From assembly GCF_051251125.1 (NCBI RefSeq), contig NZ_JBPCZL010000002.1: DNA of 64,000 bases, one strand, 5' to 3'. Position numbers and translations under genes: made by a program. Of the stretch, positions 1 through 9,151 are shown in pieces (the first letter of the stretch is position 1; the number at the start of each line of letters is the position of its first letter). The notes under the pieces were generated by a model, which worked only from the letters and a program-made list of their open reading frames with translations, made no database searches and was not told the DNA's origin. The DNA comes from Carnimonas bestiolae (lineage in GTDB: Bacteria; Pseudomonadota; Gammaproteobacteria; Pseudomonadales; Halomonadaceae).

Positions 1-338
1 TCGAGCGCCAGTTCACCAACACACTCGACGCCTTCCAGCGACGAAGCATCGATTTGCCCCGAGGCCACCATAATCGCCAGCGCAATGGGCAGATCGAAAC
101 GCCCGCCTTCCTTGGGCAAATCGGCCGGGGCAAGATTCAGCGTTGTGCGGCGGCTGGGATAATCAGCGCCGGCATTAATTAATGCGCTGCGCACCCGCTC
201 GCGACTCTCGCGCACGCCGGTTTCCGGCATACCCACGATGGCAAGGCCCGGCAATCCGCTAGAAATATGCACTTCTACCTGCACCGGCAGAGCATCGAGC
301 CCCACCAGTGCGCGACTGCGAACTACCGAAAACGACAT
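1..338 (-). CDS. comM: YifB/ComM family Mg chelatase-like AAA ATPase (N-terminal part, cut by window edge)
   Basis: Reading from the ATG at 338 toward the left edge gives about 112 residues starting MSFSVVRSRALVGLDAL. It continues through the family's hallmark stretches (GLPGLAIVGMPETGVRESRERVRSA, written here as one conserved block, then LNLAPADLPKEGGRFDLPIALA). That is the N-terminal S5-fold domain of YifB/ComM, a hexameric helicase-like AAA+ protein that in naturally transformable bacteria promotes branch migration of incoming single-stranded DNA. The ATPase core lies outside the window. A strong Shine-Dalgarno (GGAGGG) sits just upstream of the ATG. The opt gene terminator ends about 45 bp beyond its start, so comM should have its own promoter. 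Confidence 0.92.
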   Translation of the reverse strand, partial: MSFSVVRSRALVGLDALPVQVEVHISSGLPGLAIVGMPETGVRESRERVRSALINAGADYPSRRTTLNLAPADLPKEGGRFDLPIALAIMVASGQIDASSLEGVECVGELAL

Positions 339-383
339 GACTGCCCTCCAGCATAATGGCCAAGTGACTGTCATATCGGCAAT

Positions 384-409
384 AAAAGCGCGCCGTTTAC
401 GCGCTTTTT
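384..409 (-). terminator. Rho-independent terminator of the OPT transporter gene
   Basis: AAAAGCGCG, a 7-nt loop and CGCGCTTTTT form a 9-bp stem. The T-run read on the minus strand lies 11 bp past the stop codon of the OPT gene. It separates that gene from comM. Confidence 0.8.
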
Positions 410-419
410 GTCATTTTCG

Positions 420-2465
420 TTAGATTGAGCGGCGCTGTTTGATCAAATAGCGGTAGAACCACACGCAAAAGGCGATAAATGCAGCGAGCGATAGCCATTG
501 TGCGATGTTCGCGAAATCACTGCCCACCAGCGCCAACGGCGTATCGTTGCCGGTGGCACCGATCAGCGCCGCCACCAGGATACCAATCAAGCTTTCGCCC
601 ACAATAAGCCCTGACGCCAGCAATACTCCGCGACGCCTAGGGCGATCGAGCTCGGCCTCGAGCGTGTTGCCGCTAAGTTGTGCACGACGCGAGAAATAGC
701 GATTAACGAACCAGCATACGATAGCGCCGAAAATCAGTGCCCCGTTAACGCTGGAAGGAAGGTAGATGCCCATTCCTACCGCGATCACCGGCATGCTGAG
801 CGAGCGCGTGGTGCGGCGCAGCACAGTGTCGATAACGATCAGTACGATGCCGACACCCACGCCGGAAAGCAGCATCGACCAGTCCAACTGGTGCTTGAAC
901 ACGCCTTGGGCAATCGCCGTCATCAGGGTTGCCTGCGGCGCGCCCAGCGCCTGCGTTTCATCCATGCCCGGCCGCGGCAGTGCGCCCGCAAAACCATAGG
1001 CGTGGTACAAAAGCTCCAGTACGGGCGGTATGATCAGCGCCCCCACCACGCAGCCAATAATCAGCGCCACCTGCTGCTTGTAGGGAGTGGCACCAACCAT
1101 TAGCCCTGCCTTCAAATCCTGCAGGTTGTCATTAGAAATGGCAGCCATGGCGATAACGATCGAGGCAGTGAATAGCGTCAGCGCAATCGCCAACTGCCCA
1201 CCGTGGCTTGTCAGCCCGCCCACCACACTTTCAAGGGCAACAATAAGCAGCGATACCAGCACCACCGCGATAATACCGATACCGGAAATGGGGCTGCTGG
1301 AAGAGCCAATCAGGCCCGCCATGTAACCGCACGCCGCCGCGACCAAAAAGCCAAAAATAAACGAAAACAGCGAGCACCCGATAATGGCCGCCCACAGTGC
1401 TCCCGCGGAAAGCATCGGAGCCGCTGAATGCAGGAACTGATAGAACACCACCAGCAGTGCCACTAGCATCAGGCCACTAAGCAGCAGTTGGATGCTGATC
1501 GGAATGTCACGATCGCGCCGATCCTTCTCGGCGGCGAAGTGGCCTGCTTCACGCAGCGAGGCCATCACCCCCTTCACCATTGGCTTCAGCAAGGTAATCA
1601 GTGTCCACACCGCTGCGACCCCGATAACCCCAGCCCCCAGAAAGCGTACTTGGGACGACCACACGTTCATCCCGATATCGCCCAAGGCAACACCGGTAGG
1701 ATGATCCGCCCACAGCATGCCCAGCGGCACGAACACGCCCCAACACAGCGCGATACCAATGAAGAGCGCGATACCACCGCTAACGCCCATCAGGTAACCC
1801 GCCCCCACCATCGCCAGGGAGAAACCGGGCTGTATCAGGAAGGCGCTTCGGCCGGCGTTCAGCCATAGCGTTGCGGAGTCAGCCAGCACCTTGAATCCAG
1901 TGGTACAGAGCGCAAACAAAGCTGAGATAACGCTGCCGATTAGCAGCTCGCGCCCACCGGGCGCTGCACGCCCATCCTCAACCACCTTGGGCCGTGCGAC
2001 GGGCGCTTCAGCATAATCCTCACCAGGGCTACCGACGCGCAGGATTTCTGCCGCCGCCACTCCCTCGGGATACGGCAAGGTGCTGTGCACCACCATTACC
2101 CGCCGCAGCGGAATGGTAAACAGCACCCCGAGAACGCCACCGATGGCGCAGATCGCGGAGGTCTGCCAAAACGGGAAGCCGCTCCAATAGCCCATCATCA
2201 GCAGGCCGGGCAGAATAAAAATGACTGAGGAGAGCGTGCCGGCGGCAGACGCCTGCGTTTGCACCATATTATTTTCAAGAATACTGGAGCTCTTGAAACA
2301 GCGCAGAACTGCCATCGAAATAACGGCAGCGGGAATCGAGGAAGCGAAGGTCAGCCCGACCTTTAGCCCCAGATATATATTGGCCGCTGTGAACAGCAGC
2401 GTGATGACGGCCCCGAGGATGATACCTCTAAGCGTCAGTTCTACAGGTGAGGGTGAGGAAGACAT
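420..2465 (-). CDS. OPT superfamily oligopeptide transporter
   Basis: 681-residue, very hydrophobic protein with about 14-16 predicted membrane segments. The N-terminal NIYLGLKVG block (residues 29-37) and LPYPEGVAAAEIL (loop after the third or fourth helix) are the signature of the bacterial branch of the OPT family, secondary carriers for peptides or metal-chelate conjugates; substrate cannot be read from sequence. It starts with ATG preceded by GGAG at good spacing, and is followed by a clear terminator. It stands alone: upstream lies 315 bp without a gene and then ubiK in the same orientation. Confidence 0.9.
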   Translation of the reverse strand: MSSSPSPVELTLRGIILGAVITLLFTAANIYLGLKVGLTFASSIPAAVISMAVLRCFKSSSILENNMVQTQASAAGTLSSVIFILPGLLMMGYWSGFPFWQTSAICAIGGVLGVLFTIPLRRVMVVHSTLPYPEGVAAAEILRVGSPGEDYAEAPVARPKVVEDGRAAPGGRELLIGSVISALFALCTTGFKVLADSATLWLNAGRSAFLIQPGFSLAMVGAGYLMGVSGGIALFIGIALCWGVFVPLGMLWADHPTGVALGDIGMNVWSSQVRFLGAGVIGVAAVWTLITLLKPMVKGVMASLREAGHFAAEKDRRDRDIPISIQLLLSGLMLVALLVVFYQFLHSAAPMLSAGALWAAIIGCSLFSFIFGFLVAAACGYMAGLIGSSSSPISGIGIIAVVLVSLLIVALESVVGGLTSHGGQLAIALTLFTASIVIAMAAISNDNLQDLKAGLMVGATPYKQQVALIIGCVVGALIIPPVLELLYHAYGFAGALPRPGMDETQALGAPQATLMTAIAQGVFKHQLDWSMLLSGVGVGIVLIVIDTVLRRTTRSLSMPVIAVGMGIYLPSSVNGALIFGAIVCWFVNRYFSRRAQLSGNTLEAELDRPRRRGVLLASGLIVGESLIGILVAALIGATGNDTPLALVGSDFANIAQWLSLAAFIAFCVWFYRYLIKQRRSI

Positions 2466-2780
2466 TCAAGCTCCACAGCTATTCGCCCCTTCAATGTGAG
2501 GCTTTCTTGTATATTTATAGGATTACTTCGACTGGTCAGCGCATCTACTACATTGAGGCCGCGGCTAGCGAGATGCCCCGCTAGCCGCGCGTAGCCAGTG
2601 GTCGGAAGGCATCGGCGCTTTACTGGTACGCCAGCGCTCATCGCCATTGACTCAAAAGCGAGCTGCCGTCGGCTGGTGCGCTGTGGAGGCCCGCTACCGG
2701 CAGAGGATGCCTTCGCAAAAAGCGGGAAGCCACGCAGACGACAGCATTAAAGCGCACGTTAGCACGTACGCAATTTATTA
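2466..2780. other. Intergenic region with one perfect 10-bp inverted repeat
   Basis: No supported gene. A perfect inverted repeat CGCGGCTAGC / GCTAGCCGCG with a 10-nt loop lies at 2560-2589, between the end of ubiK and the start of the OPT gene. It has no U-run, so it may be an operator or a Rho-type 3' structure rather than an intrinsic terminator. Confidence 0.5.
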
Positions 2781-3080
2781 CTATTCGTCGTTCGAATGGT
2801 CGGCCGAGCCGGACTCACTGCTCGCAGACGGCTGACCAGCAGCCAGTTGGGACTCCAGCTCGGCGAGGCGAGACTCGAGTGATTCCACACGAGAGCGAGT
2901 GCGAGTCAGCACGTCCATCATGATGTCGAAGTCTTCTCGCGACACTAGATCGAGTCGGTCGAAGGCACTTTTCATAGCGCCTTGCACGGTGCGCTGTAAC
3001 TCTTCCGGGCCTTGCGAAACATTGGAAAGCTTATCGCCAATATTCTGCGCGATGCGACCGAAAATATCGTTATTGGACAT
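2781..3080 (-). CDS. ubiK: Ubiquinone biosynthesis accessory factor UbiK (YqiC/BMFP family)
   Basis: 99-residue acidic protein. Residues 1-55 carry the family's amphipathic helix (IAQNIGDKLSNVS...EELQRTVQGAMKSAFDRLDLVSREDF). Residues 56-82 form a coiled coil (TRTRSRVESLESRLAELESQL) that drives trimerisation. The low-complexity acidic tail (83-99) is typical. UbiK partners UbiJ and supports the hydroxylation steps of ubiquinone synthesis under aerobic conditions; the hydroxylases UbiH and UbiI are encoded later in this window. ATG start with AAGGAG about 9 nt upstream. Confidence 0.92.
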   Translation of the reverse strand: MSNNDIFGRIAQNIGDKLSNVSQGPEELQRTVQGAMKSAFDRLDLVSREDFDIMMDVLTRTRSRVESLESRLAELESQLAAGQPSASSESGSADHSNDE

Positions 3081-3410
3081 AGTGTCCTACTCCTTGCCTG
3101 AAACGCGAGAGAGCGCCGAATAACGCTCTTGCTGGTGCAATGCACCGTTAACCACACATCTTCCACACTATTGACCGGAAATTCCAGTGCCAATCGCGTC
3201 GCTGCACCATCCGCATACCGCTGCCGAACCGTCCACCAGCAACTATAGCGCCGCGTGGAGCGAAACAGTGCAAAGCAGAAATGCGTTGCACGCTGTCGCA
3301 CCATTATGGCGCACTGAACGATTACCGGCTCTAGCCAGCGCTTACCAAGGCCCAGGCATACGCCGAAACCATGCGATAACTCAATGATTTTAATGATCAA
3401 TTATCAGGAA

Positions 3411-3425
3411 TGGCACGATGTCTGC
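3411..3425 (+). promoter_or_regulatory. Candidate sigma-54 (-24/-12) promoter
   Basis: TGGCACGATGTCTGC matches the RpoN consensus TGGCACG-N4-TTGC at 10 of the 11 specified positions, with the invariant GG and GC at the exact 10-bp separation. glnK is normally transcribed by RpoN with NtrC, which makes the match plausible. However, it lies about 355 bp upstream of the glnK start, so a long leader or an intervening small transcript would be required. Confidence 0.45.
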
Positions 3426-3530
3426 CGTTAATTATTAACGTCAGACAATCATACAACCGGGCGCGGCAGCATATCGAAAGACGCAGAGGAACACGGCATC
3501 CCTTCAAAAGGAGCGGTCGAAGCGTCAATC

Positions 3531-3574
3531 AATGCACGGATTGCAGCGTTTTAATGCACGGATCGCAGCGTTTT
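3531..3574 (+). repeat. 22-bp tandem duplication
   Basis: Two adjacent 22-bp copies (AATGCACGGATTGCAGCGTTTT and a second copy) differ at one base (T to C at position 12). They lie between the sigma-54-like element and glnK, where tandem activator sites would be expected. No known NtrC-site consensus was recognised in them. Confidence 0.7.
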
Positions 3575-3781
3575 GACGAACGTGGGACGGGCGTTTATTC
3601 CGCAAGGGATAACGGTTACCGATCAATAGATTGCCCGATTCGCCAATGGCGAACAGGATGAAAAAACGCCAAATTGATTTATGCTAAAAGCACCTGTGCC
3701 GACACTCGACGACGGCCGCACGTTATGGCGTCATACTCCTAACAACGCGACCGACAACTGCATAACCAAGGAAAACTGACA

Positions 3782-4120
3782 ATGAAACTGGTATCCGCCA
3801 TCATCAAACCGTTCAAGCTGGACGATGTGCGCGAAGCACTCTCGGAAATCGGCATACAGGGCATTACCGTCACTGAAGTAAAAGGATTCGGACGCCAGAA
3901 GGGCCACACCGAGCTGTATCGCGGCGCTGAATACGTGGTCGATTTTCTGCCGAAAGTGAAGCTGGAAGCGGCAGTTGATGATGCTATGGTCGATCAGGTG
4001 ATCGAAGCCATTACGTCTGTTGCCAATACCGGCAAGATTGGCGACGGCAAGATTTTTGTTGCCCCGCTTGAGCAGGTGATCCGCATCCGTACCGGCGAAA
4101 CAGGTCCGGACGCTGTATAA
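3782..4120 (+). CDS. glnK: Nitrogen regulatory protein P-II
   Basis: 112 residues, the exact length of GlnB/GlnK. The T-loop carries the uridylylation site Tyr51 in the RGAEYVVDF context, and the B- and C-loop blocks (KIGDGKIFVAPLEQVIRIRTGETG) are intact. PII trimers sense 2-oxoglutarate, ATP/ADP and uridylylation state, and control AmtB, NtrB and GlnE. Sequence looks nearer GlnK than GlnB, but the usual partner amtB is not downstream; fpr follows convergently. ATG start with AAGGA 7-8 nt upstream. The sigma-54-like site at 3411 may serve it. Confidence 0.93.
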   Translation: MKLVSAIIKPFKLDDVREALSEIGIQGITVTEVKGFGRQKGHTELYRGAEYVVDFLPKVKLEAAVDDAMVDQVIEAITSVANTGKIGDGKIFVAPLEQVIRIRTGETGPDAV

Positions 4121-4125
4121 ACCAT

Positions 4126-4149
4126 AACGGCGCTCAATTGAGCGCCGTT
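4126..4149. terminator. Perfect 24-bp palindrome between glnK and fpr
   Basis: AACGGCGCTCAA followed by its exact complement, six bases past the glnK stop, between two convergent genes. It lacks a long T-run, so it is probably a weak bidirectional terminator or 3'-stabilising hairpin. Confidence 0.55.
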
Positions 4150-4177
4150 GTGGATAGCAAGTAGATGACGTACGCGC

Positions 4178-4954
4178 CTATTTCTCGACGAAGGCGCGTT
4201 CGATCACGTAGTCGCCCGCTTCTCCCATCCGCGGCGACACCTTGAAGCCAAGCTCATCAAGCACCTGCGACGTTTCTTCCAGCATTGCCGGGCCACCGCA
4301 AATCATCGCGCGGTCGACAGCGGGGTCCAGCTGCGGCAGACCAATGTCGTTGGCCAACTTGCCGCTCCGGATATGATCGGTCAGGCGCCCTTGGGTGGCG
4401 AACTCATCCCGTGTCACCGTGGGGTAGTAGATCAGCTTCTCACGTACCTCTTCAGCCAGGTACTCGTGCTCAAGCAACTCACTGGAAATAAATTCACGAT
4501 AGGCCAGTTCGCTGGTCCAGCGTACGCCGTGTACCAACACGATGCGTTCGAATCGCTCGTAGGTTTCAGGGTCCTGAATCAGGCTAATGAACGGCGCTAA
4601 TCCGGTACCAGTGGATAGCAAATACAGATGGCGTCCTTCCCGCAAATCGTCGAGCACCAGCGTACCGGTAGGTTTGCGACTCACCAGCACCTTATCGCCC
4701 ACTTTGAGATGCTGTAACCGCGATGTTAATGGGCCGTCTGGCACCTTGATCGAGAAGAACTCAAGCTCATCGGCATAGTTGGGGCTAGCGATGGAATACG
4801 CTCTTACCAGCGGCCGACCTTCGACTTCTAGCCCAATCATGACGAATTGACCATTCTTGAAGCGTAGGCCGCGCTCTCTTGTGCATGTGAAGCTGAATAA
4901 CGTGTCGTTCCAGTGCTTGACGGTCAGCACTTCTTCGCTTGAAAACTTACTCAC
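4178..4954 (-). CDS. fpr: Ferredoxin/flavodoxin-NADP+ reductase
   Basis: 258-residue single-domain flavoenzyme. The FAD motif RAYSIASP is at 51-58, the NADP-loop STGTGLAPF at 114-122, ICGGPAMLEE near 218, and the C-terminus ends YVIERAFVEK, as in Pseudomonas Fpr of the same length. It shuttles electrons between NADPH and ferredoxin or flavodoxin, feeding Fe-S, haem-release and oxidative-stress reactions. The start is GTG (no upstream in-frame ATG), with GAGAGG about 8 nt before it. Monocistronic, convergent with glnK. Confidence 0.94.
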   Translation of the reverse strand: MSKFSSEEVLTVKHWNDTLFSFTCTRERGLRFKNGQFVMIGLEVEGRPLVRAYSIASPNYADELEFFSIKVPDGPLTSRLQHLKVGDKVLVSRKPTGTLVLDDLREGRHLYLLSTGTGLAPFISLIQDPETYERFERIVLVHGVRWTSELAYREFISSELLEHEYLAEEVREKLIYYPTVTRDEFATQGRLTDHIRSGKLANDIGLPQLDPAVDRAMICGGPAMLEETSQVLDELGFKVSPRMGEAGDYVIERAFVEK

Positions 4955-5156
4955 TTGGAAGCCTCTCGAGCCATTCGATGAATAACAGAGTTCGGTGGCG
5001 TACTACGCTGGTGCCGTCATCAGACTCTGCCTGAAAAGTGTTTGTGCGGGCAATCTACTCGCCGACGCAATGCGTGCCCTCTTCATACAGCCGTTGAAGC
5101 ATCGGACGGCGGCACGCTGGGGCATTCTTTACCCCGCTAGCCAACCTTGCAGACCG

Positions 5157-5972
5157 CTACTGGGCGCGGCGAATTTGCGTTAACACCGGACTGTTGGAAA
5201 GCGGATCGATAATCAATTCACACTCAATGTTGTAAAGCTCCCGCACCAAATCACGCGTCACAATCTCGGAAGGCGCGCCTTCTGCCACGATAGCGCCATC
5301 CTTCATCGCAATGAGATGATCAGCATAGCGACACGCGCTCACCAGATCGTGCACCACCATCGCGATGGTTTTGCCTCCTTCTACCGACAGCCAGCGAATC
5401 AGCTCAAACACTTCGATTTGATGACCTAAATCCAACGCTGAGGTGGGCTCATCAAGCAGCAGTAAAGGCGTCGCCTGAGCGATGGTCATCGCCAGCCAGG
5501 CACGCTGACGCTGCCCACCCGACATCGACTCCAGCGGTCGATCAGCCAGCGCGTCGAGATCAGCGGCCTGCAAGGCAGCCTCTAAAATACGCTGATCGTC
5601 ACGTGACCATTGCTGAAACCAGCTCTGGTGCGGCTGGCGACCAAACTGTACCAGTTCGGAGACCGTCAGCCCTTCAGGCGCAGTGGCCTGCTGCGGCAGC
5701 AGCGCCAGCAGCGTTGCCAAGTCGCGCGGGGCCATCGAATACACCGACCGTTGGTTCAGGCGTACTTCACCCGAACGGGGCGGAAGCAGGCGTGCCAGCG
5801 CCGATAGCAGCGTTGATTTACCGCAGCCATTAGGCCCCACAATAGCGGTAATCTTGCCTTCTGGCAGCGCTACGCTGAGCCCATCGATAACCGTGCGATT
5901 ACCATACCCCAGCACGACATTATGCGCGCTCAACTGCGCAGAACGATGAGCTGCGTGTAAAAGTTCGTCCAT
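5157..5972 (-). CDS. Ferric-siderophore ABC transporter, ATP-binding protein
   Basis: 271 residues of the FecE/FhuC/FepC family: Walker A GPNGCGKST (46-54), Q-loop LLPQQ (91-95), signature SGGQRQR (151-157), Walker B LLLLDEPTSALD (170-181) and switch His in MVVHDL. It powers inner-membrane import of ferric siderophore through the two permeases encoded upstream. Last gene of the operon, separated by 93 bp from the preceding permease, so it may depend on translation coupling less than the others. Confidence 0.93.
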   Translation of the reverse strand: MDELLHAAHRSAQLSAHNVVLGYGNRTVIDGLSVALPEGKITAIVGPNGCGKSTLLSALARLLPPRSGEVRLNQRSVYSMAPRDLATLLALLPQQATAPEGLTVSELVQFGRQPHQSWFQQWSRDDQRILEAALQAADLDALADRPLESMSGGQRQRAWLAMTIAQATPLLLLDEPTSALDLGHQIEVFELIRWLSVEGGKTIAMVVHDLVSACRYADHLIAMKDGAIVAEGAPSEIVTRDLVRELYNIECELIIDPLSNSPVLTQIRRAQ

Positions 5973-6065
5973 ACCTCAACCTGCCGCAGCGTGTGCGTAG
6001 TGAACTTGAATCAGAGCATCGTTTCGGTGCCGGCGTAGATGCTCGCTTGTAGACGGTAACGGGCG

Positions 6066-7142
6066 TTAGAGCGTGGTGGAAATACGTCCGCGCAGCAGCA
6101 TCCAGATCAACAATGGGCTACCCAGCAACGATGTCACGATACCAACGGGAATTTCGACCGGTGAAAACAGCGTCCGTCCCAACAGATCGGCCAGCGCCAT
6201 CAGCACGGCCCCAGCCATTGCAGAATTCACCACCGGCACACTGCGCTTGCTGGATAGCCAGCGCGCGCACTCAGGCCCCGCTAATGCGATCATGCCGACA
6301 GGGCCCGCCAGCGCCACTGCCAACGCTGCGCAGACGACCGCCAATGCCAGTGCCAGCACGCGCAATCTAACCGGGCGAAGCCCCCATCCTTGCGCCACTG
6401 CTTCCGCGAAACGCAACCCCGAGAACTGGCGCGCGCAGCACAAGGCCGCTGGCAGGCACACCAGCAATCCTAGCCACATCATCCACTGAGCACCGCTGCC
6501 AGTGCTGTTAAGCGAGCCGACGGTCCAGGCGAAGGCTGCGTTGGCTTCATCAAGACTGCTACGCGCCAGCATCAGATTGGTCAGCGCACCGAACAGCGCC
6601 CCTACCCCCACCCCAACGATGATAAAACGGTAGCCACGCGTGCCGACACCACCCGCCAAGGCGAACGTCAGCGCCGTTGCTGTAACTGCGCCCACCAGCG
6701 CCCATAGCGGCGGTGCCAGCCCCATCGGTAGCGCCACAATAGAGGCAACAGCAAGCCCAGTGGCGCCATTGTTGATACCGATGATATCGGGCATCGCCAA
6801 GCGGTTACGGGTAAGGGTTTGCAGCAAACATCCGGCCAATGCGAACCCTGCCCCGCTGGCCAACGCCGCCCCGACACGCTCGAGCCGCAGTTGATAGATC
6901 AGATACACATTGATGGGGTCACCGTTGCCCAGTAGCGCGGTTATCACCTGCGCCGGCGACAGCATGATGGTACCGATACCCAGCGATAAAATCACGGCCA
7001 CCACCAGCGCACCAGCAAGCACCGCGCCCCCTTTCAGCGAACGCTTGGGAAAGGTGACGCTGAACGTCTGCCAGCGCCACACCAAGGTGTCGCGGGGAGC
7101 GTTTAGCGCGGTCGCATTATTCCCTTTCATGCGGCTATTCAT
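6066..7142 (-). CDS. Ferric-siderophore ABC transporter permease (FecD-like)
   Basis: 358-residue FecCD-family (BtuC-like) membrane protein with about 9-10 helices. Family blocks are LERVGAALASGAGFALAGCLLQTLTRNRLAMPDIIGINNGA (residues about 88-128), ALAGPVGMIALAGPECARWL, and the C-terminal GRTLFSPVEIPVGIVTSLLGSPLLIWMLLRGR, written here as landmarks. It pairs with the next permease to form the translocation channel. An unusual charged cytoplasmic N-terminus of about 35 residues precedes helix 1. It starts 4 bp after the stop of the preceding permease, indicating tight coupling. Confidence 0.92.
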   Translation of the reverse strand: MNSRMKGNNATALNAPRDTLVWRWQTFSVTFPKRSLKGGAVLAGALVVAVILSLGIGTIMLSPAQVITALLGNGDPINVYLIYQLRLERVGAALASGAGFALAGCLLQTLTRNRLAMPDIIGINNGATGLAVASIVALPMGLAPPLWALVGAVTATALTFALAGGVGTRGYRFIIVGVGVGALFGALTNLMLARSSLDEANAAFAWTVGSLNSTGSGAQWMMWLGLLVCLPAALCCARQFSGLRFAEAVAQGWGLRPVRLRVLALALAVVCAALAVALAGPVGMIALAGPECARWLSSKRSVPVVNSAMAGAVLMALADLLGRTLFSPVEIPVGIVTSLLGSPLLIWMLLRGRISTTL

Positions 7143-7146
7143 TGAC

Positions 7147-8166
7147 TCAACCTTTCGCCTGTCCGAATGGAGTGCGTCGCAAGCGCACTACCGCGACCAG
7201 AATGGGGGCGCCGAGGAACGCAGTCACCACCCCGAGCGGCAGCTCTGAAGGAGGAACGACCAAGCGCGCAATAACGTCGGATAGCAGGATGATCGCGGGG
7301 CCCAGCAGTGCACACAGCGGCAGCGAGCGCCTGATATCTGGCCCGACCATGCCGCGCGCCAGCGTTGGTACGATTAGCCCGAGGAAGGCAACCGGACCCG
7401 CCAGCGCGACCGCCACCCCCGATAGCAGTGCTACCGCGATAAGCGTTAGCCAGCGAGTCAAGCGCGGACGCTGTCCCAACGAGCTCGCCACGCTTTCTCC
7501 CAGCGCCAGTGTTGCCAGCGGCTTGGCGATGATGACGGTGAGCACCAGCCCCAACAGCAGCGGCACCTGCACGCTCGCCAGTTGATCGAAGCCACGCCCT
7601 GCCAGGGCGCCAATCGTCCAAAAGCGAATTTCATCAGCGGTACGTTGATCAATCAGCAGAATCAGTGACACCAACGATACCAGCAGACCTTTGAGCGCCG
7701 CCCCTGCCAGCACTAGCCGCACCGGATCATTGCCCACGCCCTTGATGCGCGCTGCTGCCAATACCAGTGCGCATCCACACAGCGCGCCGACAACCGCCAC
7801 CCACACTTGGATCGCCACCAGATCGGCGCCCATGAGCAGCGCGATCGCGACCGCTGCAGTGGCAGAAGCACTGATGCCCAGCAAATCCGGCTCGGCCAAC
7901 GGATTGCGCGTCACCGTTTGCAGCAGGTTACCGGCAATTCCCAACAGCGCGCCGACGACAATACCGACACAGGTTCGCGGGAATCTTAGTTCCGAAACCA
8001 CGAACCAAGCATGCGAATCATCATTGCCAAACAGCGCCTTGGCAGCCTGCACAGCGGAGACATCGCCTGCGCCCAATAAAAGGCTGGCGCTCAGAGCAAT
8101 CCCAAGCGCCAGTATCGACAACACGAAACCGCGCACAAAGCGTGCGCGGGGGGATACAGCATTCAT
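7147..8166 (-). CDS. Ferric-siderophore ABC transporter permease (FecC-like)
   Basis: 339 residues, FecCD/BtuC family. The motif PRTCVGIVVGALLGIAGNLLQTVTRNPLAEPDLLGIS (about residues 63-99) and the C-terminal DVIARLVVPPSELPLGVVTAFLGAPILVAVVRLRR are diagnostic; about 9-10 membrane helices. The start is taken at the ATG at 8166; one codon earlier is a TTG. It lies 16 bp downstream of the binding-protein gene and 4 bp before the second permease gene, in one operon. The pair imports ferric siderophore; which siderophore is not decidable here. Confidence 0.92.
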   Translation of the reverse strand: MNAVSPRARFVRGFVLSILALGIALSASLLLGAGDVSAVQAAKALFGNDDSHAWFVVSELRFPRTCVGIVVGALLGIAGNLLQTVTRNPLAEPDLLGISASATAAVAIALLMGADLVAIQVWVAVVGALCGCALVLAAARIKGVGNDPVRLVLAGAALKGLLVSLVSLILLIDQRTADEIRFWTIGALAGRGFDQLASVQVPLLLGLVLTVIIAKPLATLALGESVASSLGQRPRLTRWLTLIAVALLSGVAVALAGPVAFLGLIVPTLARGMVGPDIRRSLPLCALLGPAIILLSDVIARLVVPPSELPLGVVTAFLGAPILVAVVRLRRTPFGQAKG

Positions 8167-8182
8167 CAATGCACTAGCCTAT

Positions 8183-9151
8183 CTACGGGTGAGCGGCCTT
8201 TAGCTTCTGCTCTATTTGATCAAGCACCTGATTCGCTGCAATGGGGCCAGCGGCACTGGTCCACAACGAGCCGTCGACTGCAATCACGCGTTTGTTTTGC
8301 GCCACCTTCAACCGCTGGAAGGCCGGCTGTTTTTCTGCCGCCGCCAGCGCCTCGCGGCCCTCGCCATTCAGCGTTGCCAGTAGCAGCCAATCGCCATCGA
8401 TCTGATCGAGATTTTCAAGGCTCAGTACGTCCGAGTGCGGGCGCTTGGTCAACTGACTGGAAATCTTCGGCGCGATAAATCCTAAACGCCGCAGCAGGTC
8501 GTCAGCGAAGACCCGCTCGGACATCACGATTGGGCCTTGCGGGTTCCAGCGCACCAATGCCAAGTGCTGGTCGCGCTTGGGATTGATAGCTTTACCGATC
8601 TGATCGATCCGCTTGTCGAGCTTGGCGTACACGCCGTTGATTTCTTGCTCTTTACCCAGCGCCTGAGCGAACAGCCTGCTTTCCTTTTGCCAATAATTTT
8701 CGGGGAAAGGGTTCTGTCGGTCGTGCTTGGGAACGATGGTCGGCGCAATCTGGCTCAGGCGCTGATACACCGAATCAGGCGTGAACGGGCTCGCCAGAAT
8801 CAGGTCAGGGCGCTCGCTCAGTACCTTCTCGAAATTAACATCGCGCGGACCGCCGACGATATCGACCCCATGCGCCTGGTCCTTGATGTAATCAGCTACG
8901 CTGGAGCCACCGCGCGTATACACGGCTCCCAACGGCTTGACGCCCACCGCGATAGAGGTATCGAGGGCCGCTTCGTAAAGCGTGACGACACGTTTCGGAT
9001 GCTCGGGCACCGCAATATCGCCATGTGCGGTCGCCACGCTGCGCTGAGATTGCGCGTGGCTTACATTCACCACGCTTACCATCAGCGCAATGCATGCGCC
9101 CAGCACTAATAGAGCCCGAACGAAGGCCCGCGAGCAGATAGAAACCGGCAT
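8183..9151 (-). CDS. Periplasmic ferric-siderophore-binding protein (FecB/FhuD-like)
   Basis: 322 residues from the ATG at 9151, chosen because it has a strong Shine-Dalgarno (GGGAGAG) and gives a proper signal peptide (MPVSICSRAFVRALLVLGA..., cleavage after SHA). The longer frame upstream lacks both. The mature protein shows the family opening TAHGDIAVPEHPKRVVTL and later ERPDLILA, with the two-lobed TroA-like fold expected. It delivers siderophore to the two permeases encoded next. First gene of the operon; a Fur-box-like element lies about 100 bp upstream. Confidence 0.93.
   Translation of the reverse strand: MPVSICSRAFVRALLVLGACIALMVSVVNVSHAQSQRSVATAHGDIAVPEHPKRVVTLYEAALDTSIAVGVKPLGAVYTRGGSSVADYIKDQAHGVDIVGGPRDVNFEKVLSERPDLILASPFTPDSVYQRLSQIAPTIVPKHDRQNPFPENYWQKESRLFAQALGKEQEINGVYAKLDKRIDQIGKAINPKRDQHLALVRWNPQGPIVMSERVFADDLLRRLGFIAPKISSQLTKRPHSDVLSLENLDQIDGDWLLLATLNGEGREALAAAEKQPAFQRLKVAQNKRVIAVDGSLWTSAAGPIAANQVLDQIEQKLKAAHP

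Larger units (their letters stand above)
3081..3781. other. 700-bp intergenic region upstream of glnK
   Basis: No convincing gene was found between the divergent ubiK and glnK. The stretch holds a sigma-54-like element at 3411-3425 and a 22-bp tandem duplication at 3531-3574 (both listed separately). Short open frames here have no recognisable content. A long untranslated leader of glnK or a small RNA is possible but not shown. Confidence 0.5.

Noticed and set aside
678..1103. 141-codon frame antisense to the OPT transporter gene
   Set aside because: Shadow of a real gene; composition rich in Arg/His/Gln as typical for antisense frames in G+C-rich genes.
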